Source of the DNA: Nematostella vectensis
Taxonomy: Eukaryota; Cnidaria; Anthozoa; Actiniaria; Edwardsiidae
Direction: 5' to 3'
DNA length: 64,000 nt
Assembly (NCBI RefSeq): GCF_932526225.1
Contig: NC_064036.1
Coordinates: 494,001 to 558,000 of the forward strand
Part shown: positions 37,419-51,461 of the stretch, piece by piece
How the letters are laid out: the number at the start of each line of letters is the position of its first letter
Numbering within the stretch: the stretch's first letter is position 1
Position numbers and translations under genes: made by a program
The notes under the pieces: model-generated
Told to the model about the DNA's origin: nothing
Databases searched by the model: none
The model's input: only the letters and a program-made list of their open reading frames with translations

Positions 37419-39419
37419 CAAAATCCGCAATATTGTCTATGCTGACTAAGTAAAGCTGTATTTTACTTTAAAGGGGCAGCAGCATAGTACTGCGCATGTC
37501 TGGAGTCAGTGTTTATTGTAGGCTTTTAAGTGTCTACAAACAGTTGAACATTTTAAAAGCTGTCAATACCTTATTAAATAATATGCAATATTATATTGAA
37601 AACTATGTTAATGGACAGTTTGTGGTCATTTTTTTTGTTTTGTTTAAAGTCTCCCACATGTACCAAAAGCTCATAAGTCAGTATTAGAATTTCACTGAAG
37701 TTCTTTGTGTCAAGGCTCTAGAGCTATTGCAAATCTCTTAAACATGACACTCCCCCTTTAAGGGAAAGTAAAAAAATATCAAAATTGTTGGTGGGGTCTC
37801 TGCTGTGTTTGTTTTCTTTTTAGTTTTGTTCTATTATTATTATTATTTTCTTTTTTAGAGGAGGAGGTGAATTCAGCTAAAAATAGCCAAGGGTCAATTC
37901 AAGCAACTAGTACAAAAGATGTATTTTGCAGTCCTTTATTCAATATATTCAAGGTTATCATGCAATTCTGTTGTTTGACTGCATATATATATTTTTTCTT
38001 TCTTTTCATTACAAGTGCTATATGTGTAAGTGGTGACCATAGCTATGATTACTATTATTTAGAATAATTTTTTACCTACTAACAGAAAACAACTTGACTG
38101 CAAAACACTTACTGTGGGGCACTCGATATTAGGCATTACTTTCATGTGGATGTAAGGTTGAGATGTCAAAACCTTCATTAACCCGTGAACTACGCTTTAG
38201 CGTATTACACTTTGTTGTGATCTGATTCTATTGTTCTTTTTTGTGTTTTACTAACTATTACCGTTTAACTATCACACTTTGTTTCACGGGTTAATGAAAA
38301 CCACTGTAATTGCTTACAGTAATTCTTTTTTAATATTATTATTTACTTGTATAATTTAGATGAGCAATTCATATTTCTTCTTGGCCTTGTAGAGCTCATC
38401 TCGTTCCTCATAAATAACAAACAAAATGAAGTTTGTTCTTATTTGGTGCAAATGAATCTACATTAGTTTTCTAATCAGATAATTGTTTTGTTTTTTAACA
38501 CTCACCTGTTATTTCAACAGCTCTTACTTGAGTTTGCTTGTCTCAGAAATATACCTTGCTTAATAAACAAATATATCTTACAAACTTATTTAATAATAGG
38601 TAACAACTGCAATATTTTATGAAGAGAGTGCCCCTCCCTTCCCCCTGCTATTGTTGACATTATGCTCAATAAACTGTTACCTCTCCCTTCTCCACCAGTT
38701 AAGCATTCTATGTATGCTTCCCTGTACAAAATGCGCCCCTTCAAATAGAACATTAAAGTTCACATACTTGTTTACTTCCTCAAACTCTTTGCTTTGTGTT
38801 TTTTGTTAACTTCCTAGGAACAAATTGAATACATATAATCAATAAATCTAGCAAGCGTATTTTGCAAACTCACTTTTTTTATTATTTTTGCGCAAAACCT
38901 ATCAAAATTAAGGGGGTCCAGCACAAAGAAAAAAAAACGAATTAAAAAAAAAAAGCCCATTGGCCTGGGATCGAACCCGGTCTGAAGAACAAAACGGAAA
39001 CCATACATACGGATTACCCAATCGGTATGGCAGCACAAGGCTTTTACGGAAGGCTGTAAAGAACCCGAAGGCCCCAAGCACCGATATTTCCGAGCGAATA
39101 TGCTGTACAACACTCTTGCAAGGTTATCCCAACCCGCGCATTAATGGGGAGGACAATAACCAGGATCCCAGGCCTGTAATACAGTTACGCCACGCACAGC
39201 TCGCCGAGATTGTGGATGACAAAAAATAGAGGTCTATTTGGGCGTCTTGGGTCCCTTGGGGACTCGCCATGCGCACGGGCGCATCTCTTTTATTGTGTAC
39301 ATGACATCAAATTAGCGAAGAAAAAAGACGCTGTTTTGGTATCATGTGAAAAGCATAAAATAAATAGAAATAAAGACGTAAGGGGGGAGAATATTGACAT
39401 ATTCATATTAGAATATTGA
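37419..39419. repeat. Monomer 21, full
   Basis: Counterpart of monomer 12 at an 18,055-bp offset, with the same GATGTATTTTGCAG marker. Confidence 0.94.
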
Positions 39420-41426
39420 CAAAATCCGCAATATTGTCTATGCTGACTAAGTAAAGCTGTATTTTACTTTAAAGGGGCAGCAGCATAGTACTGCGCATGT
39501 CTGGAGTCAGTGTTTATTGTAGGCTTTTAAGTGTCTACAAACAGTTGAACATTTTAAAAGCTGTCAATACCTTATTAAATAATATGCAATATTATATTGA
39601 AAACTATGTTAATTGACAGTTTGTGGTCATTTTTGTTTGTTTTGTTTAAAGTCTCCCACATGTACCAAAAGCTCATAAGTCAGTATTAGAATTTCACTGA
39701 AGTTCATTGTGTCAGGGCTCTAGAGCTATTGCAAATCTCTTAACCATGACACTCCCCTTTTAAAGGAAAGTAACAAAAAATCAAAATTGTTGGTGGGGGT
39801 CTCTGCTGTGTTTGTTTTCTTTTTAGTTTTGTTCTATTATTATTATTATTTTCTTTTTTAGAGGGGGAGGGGAATTCAGCTAAAAATAGCCAAGGGTCAA
39901 TTCAAGCAACTAGTACAAAAGATGTTTTTTTGCAGTCCTATATTCAATATATTCAAGGTTATCATGCAATTCTGTTGTTTGACTGCATATATATATATTT
40001 TTTTTCTTTCTTTTCATTACAAGTTCTATATGTGTAAGTGGTGACCATAGCTATGATTACTATTATTTAGAATATCTTTTCACCTACTAACAGAAAACAA
40101 CTTGACTGCAAAACACTTACTGTAGGGCACTCGATATTAGGCATTACTTTCATGTGGATGTAAGGTTGAAATGTCAAAACCTTCATTAACCCGTGAACTA
40201 CGCTTTAGCGTATTACACTTTGTGGTGATCTGATTCTATTTTACTTTTTTGTGTTTTACTAACTATTACCGTTTAACTATCACACTTTGTTTCACGGGTT
40301 AATGAAAACCACTCTAATTACTTACAGTAGTTCTTTTTTAATATTATTATTTACTTGTATAATTTAGATGAGCAATACATATTTCTTTATGGCTTTGTAG
40401 ATCTCATCTCGTTCCTCATAAATAACAAACAAAATGAAGTTTGTTCTTATTTTGGTGCAAAGGAATCTAGAGTAGTTTTCTAATCAGATAATTGTTTTTC
40501 TTTTAACACTCACCTGTTATTTCAACAGCCTTACTTGAGTTTGCTTGTCTCAGAAATAGACCTTGCTTAATAAACAAAGACATGTTACAAACTTATTTAA
40601 TAATAGGTAACAACTGCAATATTGTATGAAGAGAGTGCCCCTCCCTTCCCCCTGCTATTGTTCAAATTATGCTCAATAACCTTTTACCTCTTCCCTCTCC
40701 ACCAGTTAAGCATTCTATGTATGCTTCCCTGTACAAAATGCACCCCTTCAATTAGAACATTAAAGTTCACATACTTGTTTACTTCCTCAAACTCTTTGCA
40801 TTGTGCTTTTTGTTAACTTCCTAGGAACAAATTGAATACATATAATCAATAAATCTAGCAAGCTTATTTTGCAAACTCACTTTTTTTTATTATTTTTGCG
40901 CAAAACCTATCAGGATTAAGGGGGTCCAGCACAAAGAAAAAAAAACGAACTAAAAAAAAAAGCCCATTGGCCTGGGATCGAACCCGGTCTGAATAACAAA
41001 ACGGAAACCATACATACGGATTACCCAATCGGTATGACAGCACAAGGCTTTTACGGAAGGCTGCAAAGAACCCGAAGGCCCCAAGCACCGATATTTCCAA
41101 GCGAATATGCTGTACAACACTCTTGCAAGGTTATCCCAACCCGCGCATTAATGGGGAGGACAATAACCAGGATCCCAGGCCTGTAATACGGTTACGCCAC
41201 GCTCAGCTCGCCGAGATTGTGGATGACAAAAAATAGAGGTCTATTTGGGCGTCTTGGGTCCCTTGGGGACTCGCCATGCGCACGGGCGCATCTCTTTTAT
41301 TGTGTACATGACATCAAATTAGCGAAGAAAAAAGACGCTGTTTTGGTATCATGTGAAAAGCATAAAATAAATAGAAATAAATACGTAAGGGGGGAGAATA
41401 TTGACATATTCATATTAGAATATTGA
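39420..41426. repeat. Monomer 22, full
   Basis: First of three consecutive units of monomer 13 type. Confidence 0.94.
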
Positions 41427-43433
41427 CAAAATCCGCAATATTGTCTATGCTGACTAAGTAAAGCTGTATTTTACTTTAAAGGGGCAGCAGCATAGTACTG
41501 CGCATGTCTGGAGTCAGTGTTTATTGTAGGCTTTTAAGTGTCTACAAACAGTTGAACATTTTAAAAGCTGTCAATACCTTATTAAATAATATGCAATATT
41601 ATATTGAAAACTATGTTAATTGACAGTTTGTGGTCATTTTTGTTTGTTTTGTTTAAAGTCTCCCACATGTACCAAAAGCTCATAAGTCAGTATTAGAATT
41701 TCACTGAAGTTCATTGTGTCAGGGCTCTAGAGCTATTGCAAATCTCTTAACCATGACACTCCCCTTTTAAAGGAAAGTAACAAAAAATCAAAATTGTTGG
41801 TGGGGGTTTCTGCTGTGTTTGTTTTCTTTTTAGTTTTGTTCTATTATTATTATTATTTTCTTTTTTAGAGGGGGAGGGGAATTCAGCTAAAAATAGCCAA
41901 GGGTCAATTCAAGCAACTAGTACAAAAGATGTTTTTTTGCAGTCCTATATTCAATATATTCAAGGTTATCATGCAATTCTGTTGTTTGACTGCATATATA
42001 TATATTTTTTTTCTTTCTTTTCATTACAAGTTCTATATGTGTAAGTGGTGACCATAGCTATGATTACTATTATTTAGAATATCTTTTCACCTACTAACAG
42101 AAAACAACTTGACTGCAAAACACTTACTGTAGGGCACTCGATATTAGGCATTACTTTCATGTGGATGTAAGGTTGAAATGTCAAAACCTTCATTAACCCG
42201 TGAACTACGCTTTAGCGTATTACACTTTGTGGTGATCTGATTCTATTTTACTTTTTTGTGTTTTACTAACTATTACCGTTTAACTATCACACTTTGTTTC
42301 ACGGGTTAATGAAAACCACTCTAATTACTTACAGTAGTTCTTTTTTAATATTATTATTTACTTGTATAATTTAGATGAGCAATACATATTTCTTTATGGC
42401 TTTGTAGATCTCATCTCGTTCCTCATAAATAACAAACAAAATGAAGTTTGTTCTTATTTTGGTGCAAAGGAATCTAGAGTAGTTTTCTAATCAGATAATT
42501 GTTTTTCTTTTAACACTCACCTGTTATTTCAACAGCCTTACTTGAGTTTGCTTGTCTCAGAAATAGACCTTGCTTAATAAACAAAGACATGTTACAAACT
42601 TATTTAATAATAGGTAACAACTGCAATATTGTATGAAGAGAGTGCCCCTCCCTTCCCCCTGCTATTGTTCAAATTATGCTCAATAACCTTTTACCTCTTC
42701 CCTCTCCACCAGTTAAGCATTCTATGTATGCTTCCCTGTACAAAATGCACCCCTTCAATTAGAACATTAAAGTTCACATACTTGTTTACTTCCTCAAACT
42801 CTTTGCATTGTGCTTTTTGTTAACTTCCTAGGAACAAATTGAATACATATAATCAATAAATCTAGCAAGCTTATTTTGCAAACTCACTTTTTTTTATTAT
42901 TTTTGCGCAAAACCTATCAGGATTAAGGGGGTCCAGCACAAAGAAAAAAAAACGAACTAAAAAAAAAAGCCCATTGGCCTGGGATCGAACCCGGTCTGAA
43001 TAACAAAACGGAAACCATACATACGGATTACCCAATCGGTATGACAGCACAAGGCTTTTACGGAAGGCTGCAAAGAACCCGAAGGCCCCAAGCACCGATA
43101 TTTCCAAGCGAATATGCTGTACAACACTCTTGCAAGGTTATCCCAACCCGCGCATTAATGGGGAGGACAATAACCAGGATCCCAGGCCTGTAATACGGTT
43201 ACGCCACGCTCAGCTCGCCGAGATTGTGGATGACAAAAAATAGAGGTCTATTTGGGCGTCTTGGGTCCCTTGGGGACTCGCCATGCGCACGGGCGCATCT
43301 CTTTTATTGTGTACATGACATCAAATTAGCGAAGAAAAAAGACGCTGTTTTGGTATCATGTGAAAAGCATAAAATAAATAGAAATAAAGACGTAAGGGGG
43401 GAGAATATTGACATATTCATATTAGAATATTGA
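41427..43433. repeat. Monomer 23, full
   Basis: Second of three monomer 13-type units; it looks almost identical to monomer 22. Confidence 0.94.
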
Positions 43434-45448
43434 CAAAATCCGCAATATTGTCTATGCTGACTAAGTAAAGCTGTATTTTACTTTAAAGGGGCAGCAGCAT
43501 AGTACTGCGCATGTCTGGAGTCAGTGTTTATTGTAGGCTTTTAAGTGTCTACAAACAGTTGAACATTTTAAAAGCTGTCAATACCTTATTAAATAATATG
43601 CAATATTATATTGAAAACTATGTTAATTGACAGTTTGTGGTCATTTTTGTTTGTTTTGTTTAAAGTCTCCCACATGTACCAAAAGCTCATAAGTCAGTAT
43701 TAGAATTTCACTGAAGTTCATTGTGTCAGGGCTCTAGAGCTATTGCAAATCTCTTAACCATGACACTCCCCTTTTAAAGGAAAGTAACAAAAAATCAAAA
43801 TTGTTGGTGGGGGTCTCTGCTGTGTTTTTTTTTTTTTTTTAGTTTTGTTCTATTATTATTATTATTATTATTTTCTTTTTTAGAGGGGGAGGGGAATTCA
43901 GCTAAAAATAGCCAAGGGTCAATTCAAGCAACTAGTACAAAAGATGTTTTTTTGCAGTCCTATATTCAATATATTCAAGGTTATCATGCAATTCTGTTGT
44001 TTGACTGCATATATATATATTTTTTTTCTTTCTTTTCATTACAAGTTCTATATGTGTAAGTGGTGACCATAGCTATGATTACTATTATTTAGAATATCTT
44101 TTCACCTACTAACAGAAAACAACTTGACTGCAAAACACTTACTGTAGGGCACTCGATATTAGGCATTACTTTCATGTGGATGTAAGGTTGAAATGTCAAA
44201 ACCTTCATTAACCCGTGAACTACGCTTTAGCGTATTACACTTTGTGGTGATCTGATTCTATTTTACTTTTTTGTGTTTTACTAACTATTACCGTTTAACT
44301 ATCACACTTTGTTTCACGGGTTAATGAAAACCACTCTAATTACTTACAGTAGTTCTTTTTTAATATTATTATTTACTTGTATAATTAAGATGAGCAATAC
44401 ATATTTCTTTATGGCTTTGTAGATCTCATCTCGTTCCTCATAAATAACAAACAAAATGAAGTTTGTTCTTATTTTGGTGCAAAGGAATCTAGAGTAGTTT
44501 TCTAATCAGATAATTGTTTTTCTTTTAACACTCACCTGTTATTTCAACAGCCTTACTTGAGTTTGCTTGTCTCAGAAATAGACCTTGCTTAATAAACAAA
44601 GACATGTTACAAACTTATTTAATAATAGGTAACAACTGCAATATTGTATGAAGAGAGTGCCCCTCCCTTCCCCCTGCTATTGTTCAAATTATGCTCAATA
44701 ACCTTTTACCTCTTCCCTCTCCACCATTTAAGCATTCTATGTATGCTTCCCTGTACAAAATGCACCCCTTCAATTAGAACATTAAAGTTCACATACTTGT
44801 TTACTTCCTCAAACTCTTTGCATTGTGCTTTTTGTTAACTTCCTAGGAACAAATTGAATACATATAATCAATAAATCTAGCAAGCTTATTTTGCAAACTC
44901 ACTTTTTTTTATTATTTTTGCGCAAAACCTATCAGGATTAAGGGGGTCCAGCACAAAGAAAAAAAAACGAACTAAAAAAAAAAGCCCATTGGCCTGGGAT
45001 CGAACCCGGTCTGAATAACAAAACGGAAACCATACATACGGATTACCCAATCGGTATGACAGCACAAGGCTTTTACGGAAGGCTGCAAAGAACCCGAAGG
45101 CCCCAAGCACCGATATTTCCAAGCGAATATGCTGTACAACACTCTTGCAAGGTTATCCCAACCCGCGCATTAATAGGGAGGACAATAACCAGGATCCCAG
45201 GCCTGTAATACGGTTACGCCACGCTCAGCTCGCCGAGATTGTGGATGACAAAAAATAGAGGTCTATTTGGGCGTCTTGGGTCCCTTGGGGACTCGCCATG
45301 CGCACGGGCGCATCTCTTTTATTGTGTACATGACATCAAATTAGCGAAGAAAAAAGACGCTGTTTTGGTATCATGTGAAAAGCATAAAATAAATAGAAAT
45401 AAAGACGTAAGGGGGGAGAATGTTGACATCTTCATATTAGAATATTGA
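43434..45448. repeat. Monomer 24, full, mosaic
   Basis: Third monomer 13-type unit, but with a 16-base T run at 43825-43840 and a long ATT run, as in monomer 17 types. Its end (GAATGTTGACATCTTC) matches the end of monomer 13. Confidence 0.94.
43825..43873. repeat. Expanded poly-T and ATT microsatellites
   Basis: A 16-base T run is followed by AGTTTTGTTC and a long TTA/ATT run. Most units have TTTGTTTTCTTTTT and about five ATT repeats here; the expanded form is shared by monomers 17, 24, 28, 29 and 31. Confidence 0.85.
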
Positions 45449-47455
45449 CAAAATCCGCAATTTTGTCTACGCTGACTAAGTAAAGCTGTATTTTACTTTA
45501 AAGGGGCAGCAACATAGTACTGCGCATGTCTGGAGTCAGTGATTATTGTAGGCTTATAAGTGTCAACAAACAGTTGAACTTTTTAAAAGCTGTGAATACC
45601 TTATTAAATAATATGCAATATTATATTGAAAACTATGTTAATTGACAGTTTGTGGTCAATTTTTTTGTTTTGTTTAAAGTCTCCCACATGTACCAAAAGC
45701 TCATAAGTCAGTATTAGAATTTCACTGAAGTTCATTGTGTCAAGGCTCTAGAGCTATTGCAAATCTCTTAAACATGACACTCCCCCTTTAAGGGAAAGTA
45801 AAAAAATATCAAAATTGTTGGTGGGGGTCTCTGCTGTGTTTGTTTTCTTTTTAGTTTTGTTCTATTATTATTATTATTTTCTTTTTTAGAGGAGGAGGGG
45901 AATTCAGCTAAAAATAGCCAAGGGTCAATTCAAGCAACTAGGACAAAAGATGTTTTTTTGAGTCCTTTATTCAATATATTCAAGGTTATCATGCAATTCT
46001 TTTGTTTGACTGCATATATATATATTTTTTTTTCTTTCTTTTCATTACAAGTTCTATATGTGTAAGTGGTGACCATAGCTATGATTACTATTATTTAGAA
46101 TATCTTTTCACCTACTAACAGAAAACAACTTGACTGCAAAACACTTACTGTAGGGCACGCGATATTAGGCATTACTTTCATGTGGATGTAAGGTTGAAAT
46201 GTCAAAACCTTCATTAACCCGTGAACTACGCTTTAGCGTATTACACTTTGTGGTGATCTGATTCTATTGTACTTTTTTGTGTTTTACAAACTATTACCGT
46301 TTAACTATCACACTTTGTTTCACGGGTTAATGAAAACCACTCTAATTACTTACAGTAGTTCTTTTTTAATATTATTATTTACTTGTATAATTTAGATGAG
46401 CAATACATATTTCTTTATGGCTTTGTAGAGCTCATCTCGTTCCTCATAAATAACAAACAAAATGAAGTTTGTTCTTATTTTGGTGCAAAGGAATCTACAG
46501 TAGTTTTCTAATAAGACAATTGTTTTTCTTTTAACACTCACCTGTTATTTCAACAGCCTTACTTGAGTTTGCTTGTCTCAGAAATAGACCTTGCTTAATA
46601 AACAAAGACATGTTACAAACTTATTTAATAATAGGTAACAACTGCAATATTGTATGAAGAGAGTGCCCCTCTCTTCCACCTGCTATTGTTCAAATTATGC
46701 TCAATAACCTTTTACCTCTTCCCTCTCCACCAGTTAAGCATTCTATGTATGCTTCCCTGTACAAAATGCACCCCTTCAAATAGAACATTAAAGTTCACAT
46801 ACTTGTTTACTTCCTCAAACTCTTTGCTTTGTGTTTTTTGTTAACTTCCTAGGAACAAATTGCATACATATAATCAATAAATCTAGCAAGCTTATTTTGC
46901 AAACTCACTTTTTTTATTATTTTTGCGCAAAACCTATCAGGATTAAGGGGGTCCAGCACAAAGAAGAAAAAAAACGAACTAAAAAAAAAAGCCCATTGGC
47001 CTGGGATCGAACCCGGTCTGAATAACAAAACGGAAACCATACATACGGATTACCCAATCGGTATGGCAGCACAAGGCTTTTACGGAAGGCTGTAAAGAAC
47101 CCGAAGGCCCCAAGCACCGATATTTCCGAGCGAATATGCTGTACAACACTCTTGCAAGGTTATCCCAACCCGCGCATTAATGGGGAGGACAATAACCAGG
47201 ATCCCAGGCCTGTAATACGGTTACGCCACGCACAGCTCGCCGAGATTGTGGATGACAAAAAATAGAGGTCTATTTGGGCGTCTTGGGTCCCTTGGGGACT
47301 CGCCATGCGCACGGGCGCATCTCTTTTATTGTGTACATGACATCAAATTAGCAAAGAAAAAAGACGCTGTTTTGGTATCATGTGAAAAGCATAAAATAAA
47401 TAGAAATAAAGACGTAAGGGGGGAGAATATTGACATCTTCATATTAGAATATTGA
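45449..47455. repeat. Monomer 25, full
   Basis: Counterpart of monomer 14 at a 22,076-bp offset, with the same three private markers. Confidence 0.94.
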
Positions 47456-49461
47456 CAAAATCCGCAATTTTGTCTACGCTGACTAAGTAAAGCTGTATTT
47501 TACTTTAAAGGGGCAGCAACATAGTACTGCGCATGTCTGGAGTCAGTGATTATTGTAGGCTTTTAAGTGTCAACAAACAGTTGAACTTTTTAAAAGCTGT
47601 CAATACCTTATTAAATAATATGCAATATTATATTGAAAACTATGTTAATGGACAGTTTGTGGTCATTTTTTTGTTTTGTTTAAAGTCTCCCACATGTACC
47701 AAAAGCTCATAAGTCAGTATTAGAATTTCACTGAAGTTCATTGTGTCAGGGCTCTAGAGCTATTGCAAATCTCTTAACCATGATACTCCCCTTTTAAAGG
47801 AAAGTAAAAAAAATCAAAATTGTTGGTGGGGGTCTCTGTTGTGTTTGTTTTCTTTTAAGTTTTGTTCTATTATTATTATTATTTTCTTTTTTAGAAGGGG
47901 AGGGGAATTCAGCTAAAAATAGCCAAGGGTCAATTCAAGCAACTAGTACAAAAGATGTTTTTTTGCAGTCCTTTATTCAATATATTCAAGGTTATCATGC
48001 AATTCTGTTGTTTGACTCCATATATATATATATTTTTTTCTTTCTTTTCATTACAAGTTCTATATGTGTAAGTGGTGACCATAGCTATGATTACTATTAT
48101 TTAGAATATCTTTTTACCTACTAACAGAAAACAACTTGACTGCAAAACACTTACTGTAGGGCACTCGATATTAGGCATTACTTTCATGTGGATGTAAGGT
48201 TGAAATGTCAAAACCTTCATTAACCCGTGAACTACGCTTTAGCGTATTACACTTTGTGGTGATCTGATTCTATTGTACTTTTTTTGTGTTTTACTAACTA
48301 TTACCGTTTAACTATCACACTTTGTTTCACGGGTTAATGAAAACCACTCTAATTACTTACAGTAGTTCTTTTTTAATATTATTATTTACTTGTATAATTT
48401 AGATTAGCAATACATATTTCTTTATGGCTTTGTAGAGCTCATCTCGTTCCTCATAAATAACAAACAAAATGAAGTTTGTTCTTATTTTGGTGCAAAGGAA
48501 TCTACAGTAGTTTTCTAATCAGATAATTGTTTTTCTTTTAACACTCACCTGTTATTTCAACAGCCTTACTTGAGTTTGCTTGTCTCAGAAATAGACCTTG
48601 CTTAATAAACAAAGACATGTTACAAACTTATTTAATAATAGGTAACAACTGCAATATTGTATGAAGAGAGTGCCCCTCTCTTCCCTCTGCTATTGTACAA
48701 ATTATGCTCAATAAACTTTTACCTCTTCCCTCTCCACCAGTTAAGCATTCTATGTATGCTTCCCTGTACAAAATGCACCCCTTCAAATAGAACATTAAAG
48801 TTCACATACTTGTTTACTTCCTCAAACTCTTTGCTTTGTGTTTTTTGTTAACTTCCTAGGAACAAATTGAATACATATAATCAATAAATCTAGCAAGCTT
48901 ATTTTGCAAACTCACTTTTTTTTTTATTTTTGCGCAAAACCTATCAGGATTAAGGGGGTCCAGCACAAAGAAAAAAAAAACGAACTAAAAAAAAAAGCCC
49001 ATTGGCCTGGGATCGAACCCGGTCTGAAGAACAAAACGGAAACCATACATACGGATTACCCAATCGGTATGGCAGCACAAGGCTTTTACGGAAGGCTGTA
49101 AAGAACCCGAAGGCCCCAAGCACCGATATTTCCGAGCGAATATGCTGTACAACACTCTTGCAAGGTTATCCCAACCCGCGCATTAATGGGGAGGACAATA
49201 ACCAGGATCCCAGGCCTGTAATACGGTTACGCCACGCACAGCTCGCCGAGATTGTGGATGACAAAAAATAGAGGTCTATTTGGGCGTCTTGGGTCCCTTG
49301 GGGACTCGCCATGCGCACGGGCGCATCTCTTTTTTTGTGTACATGACATCAAATTAGCAAAGAAAAAAGACGCTGTTTTGGTATCATGTGAAAAGCATAA
49401 AATAAATAGAAATAAAGACGTAAGGGGGGAGAATATTGACATATTCATATTAGAATATTGA
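47456..49461. repeat. Monomer 26, full
   Basis: Counterpart of monomer 15, including AGATTAGCAATAC. Confidence 0.94.
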
Positions 49462-51461
49462 CAAAATCCGCTATATTGTCTACGCTGACTAAGCAAAGCT
49501 GTATTTTACTTTAAAGGGGCAGCAGCATAGTACTGCGCATGTCTGGAGTCAGTGTTTATTGTAGGCTTTTAAGTGTCTACAAACAGTTGCACTTTTTAAA
49601 AGCTGTCAATACCTTATTAAATAATATGCAATATTATATTGAAAACTATGTTAATGGACAGTTTGTTGGCATTTTTTTTGTTTTGTTTAAAGTCTCCCAC
49701 ATGTACCAAAAGCTAATAAGTCAGTATTAGAATTTCACTGAAGTTCATTGTGTCAAGGCTCTAGAGCTATTGCAAATCTCTTAAACATGACACTCCCCCT
49801 TTAAGGGAAAGTAAAAAAATATCAAAATTGTTGGTGGGGGTCTCTGCCGTGTTTGTTTTCTTTTTAGTTTTGTTCTATTATTATTATTATTTTATTTTTT
49901 AGAGGAGGAGGGGAATTCAGCTAAAAATAGCCAAGGGTCAATTCAAGCAACTAGTACAAAAGATGTTTTTTTGCAGTCCTTTATTCAATATATTCAAGGT
50001 TATCATGCAATTCTGTTGTTTGACTGCATATATATATTTTTTCTTTCTTTTCATTAGAAGTGCTATATGTGTAAGTGGTGACCATAGCTATGATTACTAT
50101 TATTTAGAATAATTTTTTACCTACTAACAGAAAACAACTTGACTGCAAAACACTTACTGTAGGGCACTCGATATTAGGCATTACTTGCATGTGGATGTAA
50201 GGTTGAGATGTCAAAACCTTCATTAACCCGTGAACTACGCTTTAGCGTATTACACTTTGTTGTGATCTGATTCTATTGTTCTTTTTTGTGTTTTACTAAC
50301 TATTACCGTTTAACTATCACACTTTGTTTCACGGGATAATGAAAACCACTCTAATTGCTTACAGTAATTCTTTTTTAATATTATTATTTACTTGTATAAT
50401 TTAGATGAGCAATACATATTTCTTCTTGGCCTTGTAGAGCTCATCTCGTTCCTCATAAATAACAAACAAAATGAAGTTTGTTCTTATTTGGTGCAAAGGA
50501 ATCTACATTAGTTTTCTAATCAGATAATTGTTTTTTTTAACACTCACCTGTTATTTCAACAGCTCTTACTTGAGTTTGCTTGTCTCAGAAATAGACCTTG
50601 CTTAATAAACAAATATATCTTACAAACTTATTTAATAATAGGTAACAACTGCAATATTGTATGAAGAGAGTGCCCCTCCCTTCACCCTGCTATTGTTGAC
50701 ATTATGCTCAATAAACTGTTACCTCTCCCCTCTCCACCAGTTAAGCATTCTATGTATGCTTCCCTGTACAAAATGCACCCCTTCAAATAGAACATTAAAG
50801 TTCACATACTTGTTTACTTCCTCAAACTCTTTGCTTTGTGTTTTTTGTTAACTTCCTAGGAACAAATTGAATACATATAATCAATAAATCTAGCAAGCTT
50901 ATTTTGCAAACTCACTTTTTTTTATTATTTTTGCGCAAAACCTATCAGGATTAAGGGGGTCCAGCACAAAGAAAAAAAAACGAATTAAAAAAAAAAGCCC
51001 ATTGGCCTGGGATCGAACCCGGTCTGAAGAACAAAACGGAAACCATACATACGGATTACCCAATCGGTATGGCAGCACAAGGCTTTTACGGAAGGCTGTA
51101 AAGAACCCGAAGGCCCCAAGCACCGATATTTCCGAGCGAATATGCTGTACAACACTCTTGCAAGGTTATCCCAACCCGCGCATTAATGGGGAGGACAATA
51201 ACCAGGATCCCAGGCCTGTAATACGGTTACGCCACGCACAGCTCGCCGAGATTGTGGATGACAAAAAATAGAGGTCTATTTGGGCGTCTTGGGTTCCTTG
51301 GGGACTCGCCATGCGCACGGGCGCATCTCTTTTATTGTGTACATGACATCAAATTAGCGAAGAAAAAAGACGCTGTTTTGGTATCATGTGAAAAGCATAA
51401 AATAAATAGAAATAAAGACGTAAGGGGGGAGAATATTGACATATTCATATTAGAATATTGA
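49462..51461. repeat. Monomer 27, full
   Basis: Counterpart of monomer 16, including the CACGGGATAATG change in the piggyBac-like right end. Confidence 0.94.
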
